Positions 62,264 through 64,000 of a DNA stretch of 64,000 bases are shown in pieces. The first letter of the stretch is position 1. Each line of letters opens with the position of its first letter. The position numbers and the translations under genes are program-made. The notes beneath the pieces are model-generated. The model was not told the origin of the DNA, did not search any database, and was given only the letters and a program-made list of their open reading frames with translations. This DNA comes from an uncultured Flammeovirgaceae bacterium (GTDB lineage Bacteria; Bacteroidota; Bacteroidia; Cytophagales; Cyclobacteriaceae): the NCBI GenBank assembly GCA_937883755.1, contig CAKZYA010000011.1, forward strand, positions 1 through 64,000, read 5' to 3'.

Positions 62264-64000
62264 TGCTGCTTGCCGTTCTGGGTCAAATACTCCCCCACTG
62301 TTTGAGTTACTTTCGGCGGAAGCTACGGGTATTAACTTTCAGAATACCCTATCGGAAACCCCGCAGATGAATATTTTCAGCTACCTTTACTTTTACAATG
62401 GTGGAGGGGTAGCCGCTGGAGATTTGAATGGTGATGACCTACCTGATCTGTACTTCACTTCTAACCTTGAAGAAAACAAACTGTACATTAATCAAGGAGG
62501 TTTTGTTTTTCAGGATATAACCGAAACTACTGGAATGGAAGGAAAAGGCGGTTGGACAGCTGGAGTAACCATGGCAGACGTGAACGGAGATGGCAAGTTA
62601 GATATTTATGTCAGTCAATTGGGTGACTACCAAAATATCAGAGGGAAAAATCAATTATACATTAACCAGGGAAACGATGAGCAAGGAAACCCGATGTTTG
62701 AAAATCAGGCTGAAGCCTATGGATTAGATTTAGTCGGCTTCAGTACTCAAGCGGCTTTCTTCGATTACGATCTGGACGGTGACCTAGACATGTATATGCT
62801 CAACCACTCCACCCACGCTAACGGTACGTTTGGACGGGCTACACTACGCCAGGAAAATCATCCGCTGGCGGGTGATAAGTTGCTTCGCAATGATGGTGGA
62901 ACGTTTACTGATGTGACCGATAGTAGTGGGATTTATAGTAGTACGTTGGGCTACGGGTTAGGCATTACAGTAGGTGATATTAATTGGGACGGTTATCCCG
63001 ATGTGTACATTGGCAATGATTTCCACGAGAATGATTATTTGTACATCAACCAGGGCGATGGCACATTTACAGAACAACTGCAAGAATATATTCGCCATAC
63101 TAGTCGCTTCTCTATGGGTAACGATATTGGTGATATTAATAATGATGGTTTACCCGATATCCTCTCACTCGATATGCTTCCCTCTGACCCAGTAATGCTA
63201 AAAATGTCAGCTGGAGAAGATGCTTACGATGTGTATAATTATAAACTCAAGTACGGTTATAATCATCAGTTTGCCCGCAACACGCTTCAACTCAATATGG
63301 GTAACGGTCATTTTAGCGAAATTGGATTGCTCACTGACATCTACGCTACCGACTGGAGTTGGTCGGGATTGATAGCTGATTTTAATCTAGACGGATACAA
63401 AGACCTCTACATTGCCAATGGCATCAAGCGACGTTCCAATGATCTGGACTATATCAAGTACATCTCCAATGACGCAGTGCAGTATCAACTAGAAGGTGAC
63501 CTTACCGAAGAGGATATGGCACTCATTGAACAGTTACCTATCGTAAAAATTCCGAACGCTGCCTTTATGAACCAGGGTGGGCTTCAGTTCAGTAACGTAT
63601 CTCAAAGCTGGGGGCTGAATCAGGAATCGTTCTCTAATGGAGCAGTCTACGCTGATTTAGACAACGATGGCGACCTGGATTTGGTGACTAATAATATTGA
63701 TCAACCTGCTTTTGTCTACCGCAACCGAGCAGCAGAGAATAGCCAAGGTGAGAGCAATTATTTAAAAATAAAGCTATCGGGGAAAGGAGCTAATCCGTTG
63801 GGTATTGGAACCAAGATAATTATTCCGTTAGATACTCAGACCTTGGTACAGGAAATGTATAGTACCCGAGGTTATCAGTCTGCCGTTCCTGCCGAGCTGA
63901 TTATTGGATTAGGCAAAAGAACCCAAGTTGACTCCCTAATTGTGGTTTGGCCCGATCATCGTTTTCAACTATTGCAAAACGTAACGGTTAATCAGACAAT
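62199..64000 (+). CDS. VCBS/FG-GAP-ASPIC lipoprotein (second, runs off the window)
   Basis: This gene is not in the ORF track because it has no stop codon before base 64000. It starts at ATG 62199 inside the end of the previous gene (65-nt overlap, different frame), giving MNQNFTYIRISRAIVASLLI and an SPII site at VSAAC. The 600 residues seen parallel the first VCBS protein closely: FYNGGGVAAGDLNGDDLPDL, DVNGDGKLDIYVSQ, DYDLDGDLDMYMLNH, DINWDGYPDVYIGNDFHEND, DINNDGLPDIL, YATDWSWSGLIADFNLDGYK and DLDNDGDLDLVTNN. The ASPIC segment then begins (LGIGTKIIIP; DSLIVVWP). It is a tandem paralog, probably translationally coupled. Confidence 0.93.
   Translation, partial: MNQNFTYIRISRAIVASLLIVSAACRSGSNTPPLFELLSAEATGINFQNTLSETPQMNIFSYLYFYNGGGVAAGDLNGDDLPDLYFTSNLEENKLYINQGGFVFQDITETTGMEGKGGWTAGVTMADVNGDGKLDIYVSQLGDYQNIRGKNQLYINQGNDEQGNPMFENQAEAYGLDLVGFSTQAAFFDYDLDGDLDMYMLNHSTHANGTFGRATLRQENHPLAGDKLLRNDGGTFTDVTDSSGIYSSTLGYGLGITVGDINWDGYPDVYIGNDFHENDYLYINQGDGTFTEQLQEYIRHTSRFSMGNDIGDINNDGLPDILSLDMLPSDPVMLKMSAGEDAYDVYNYKLKYGYNHQFARNTLQLNMGNGHFSEIGLLTDIYATDWSWSGLIADFNLDGYKDLYIANGIKRRSNDLDYIKYISNDAVQYQLEGDLTEEDMALIEQLPIVKIPNAAFMNQGGLQFSNVSQSWGLNQESFSNGAVYADLDNDGDLDLVTNNIDQPAFVYRNRAAENSQGESNYLKIKLSGKGANPLGIGTKIIIPLDTQTLVQEMYSTRGYQSAVPAELIIGLGKRTQVDSLIVVWPDHRFQLLQNVTVNQT

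Overview
The window looks like a chromosome segment of a marine-type Bacteroidota bacterium, most likely of the Cytophagales. This rests on SusC/SusD proteins, type IX secretion (T9SS) C-terminal sorting domains, a lone atpD-atpC pair with a short epsilon subunit, many SPII lipoproteins, VCBS/ASPIC proteins, 7TM-AraC and hybrid kinase-AraC regulators, and promoters resembling TAnnTTTG. The species cannot be named from sequence alone. I saw no rRNA, tRNA, CRISPR array, prophage or intact insertion sequence.

Layout. 0-8.2 kb (minus): a TPR histidine kinase and LuxR-type response regulator, followed by two surface-protein units (tail-fibre/S74 plus T9SS protein; an ELWxxDGT-repeat protein). Both units carry the same palindrome at the same distance from their start codons. 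8.4-12 kb (plus): prfC, then an operon of AlkD-like protein, alpha/beta hydrolase and zinc-ribbon protein. 12.5-18.5 kb (plus): a tripartite RND efflux operon with an unusual inverted-repeat arrangement between adaptor and pump genes. 18.6-24.6 kb (plus): GH97 glycosidase, NTF2-like protein, and a large BNR/sortilin-like protein. 24.7-31.3 kb (minus): a tightly packed amino-sugar operon (two Tat-type Gfo/Idh/MocA oxidoreductases, Na+ symporter, nagB, nagA, SDR). 31.5-36.8 kb: an aldonolactone-oxidase-like flavoprotein, small membrane and lipoprotein genes, and a one-protein hybrid two-component/AraC regulator. 36.8-41.2 kb: two broken genes (an AraC N-terminus and a DinB-like gene with an in-frame amber), then an ApnO-like dehydrogenase, a nuclease/phosphatase and a DUF1537 sugar-acid kinase. 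41.5-49.6 kb (mostly plus): a heptad-repeat lipoprotein, a lipoprotein beta-carbonic anhydrase, housekeeping genes (TIGR01777, LOG, lytic transglycosylase, pseudouridine synthase), a 7TM-AraC regulator and a tandem pair of small paralogs. 49.6-51.4 kb (minus): atpC and atpD. 51.6-52.2 kb: a T9SS pseudogene. 52.4 kb to the end (plus): vanadium-haloperoxidase-like lipoprotein, SusC, SusD and two VCBS/ASPIC proteins. The second of these runs off the window and is missing from the ORF track.

The strongest leads are: the shared palindromic promoter beside the two-component system; a short palindromic repeat found between genes and also inside rluA in frame; interlocked inverted repeats in the efflux operon; a long hairpin between atpD and atpC; a perfect 30-bp palindrome over the nagA stop codon; and an ApnO/DUF1537-kinase pair that may act on branched sugar acids. 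No wholly new multi-gene system was evident. All similarity statements are by eye and from memory of families; no search was run.
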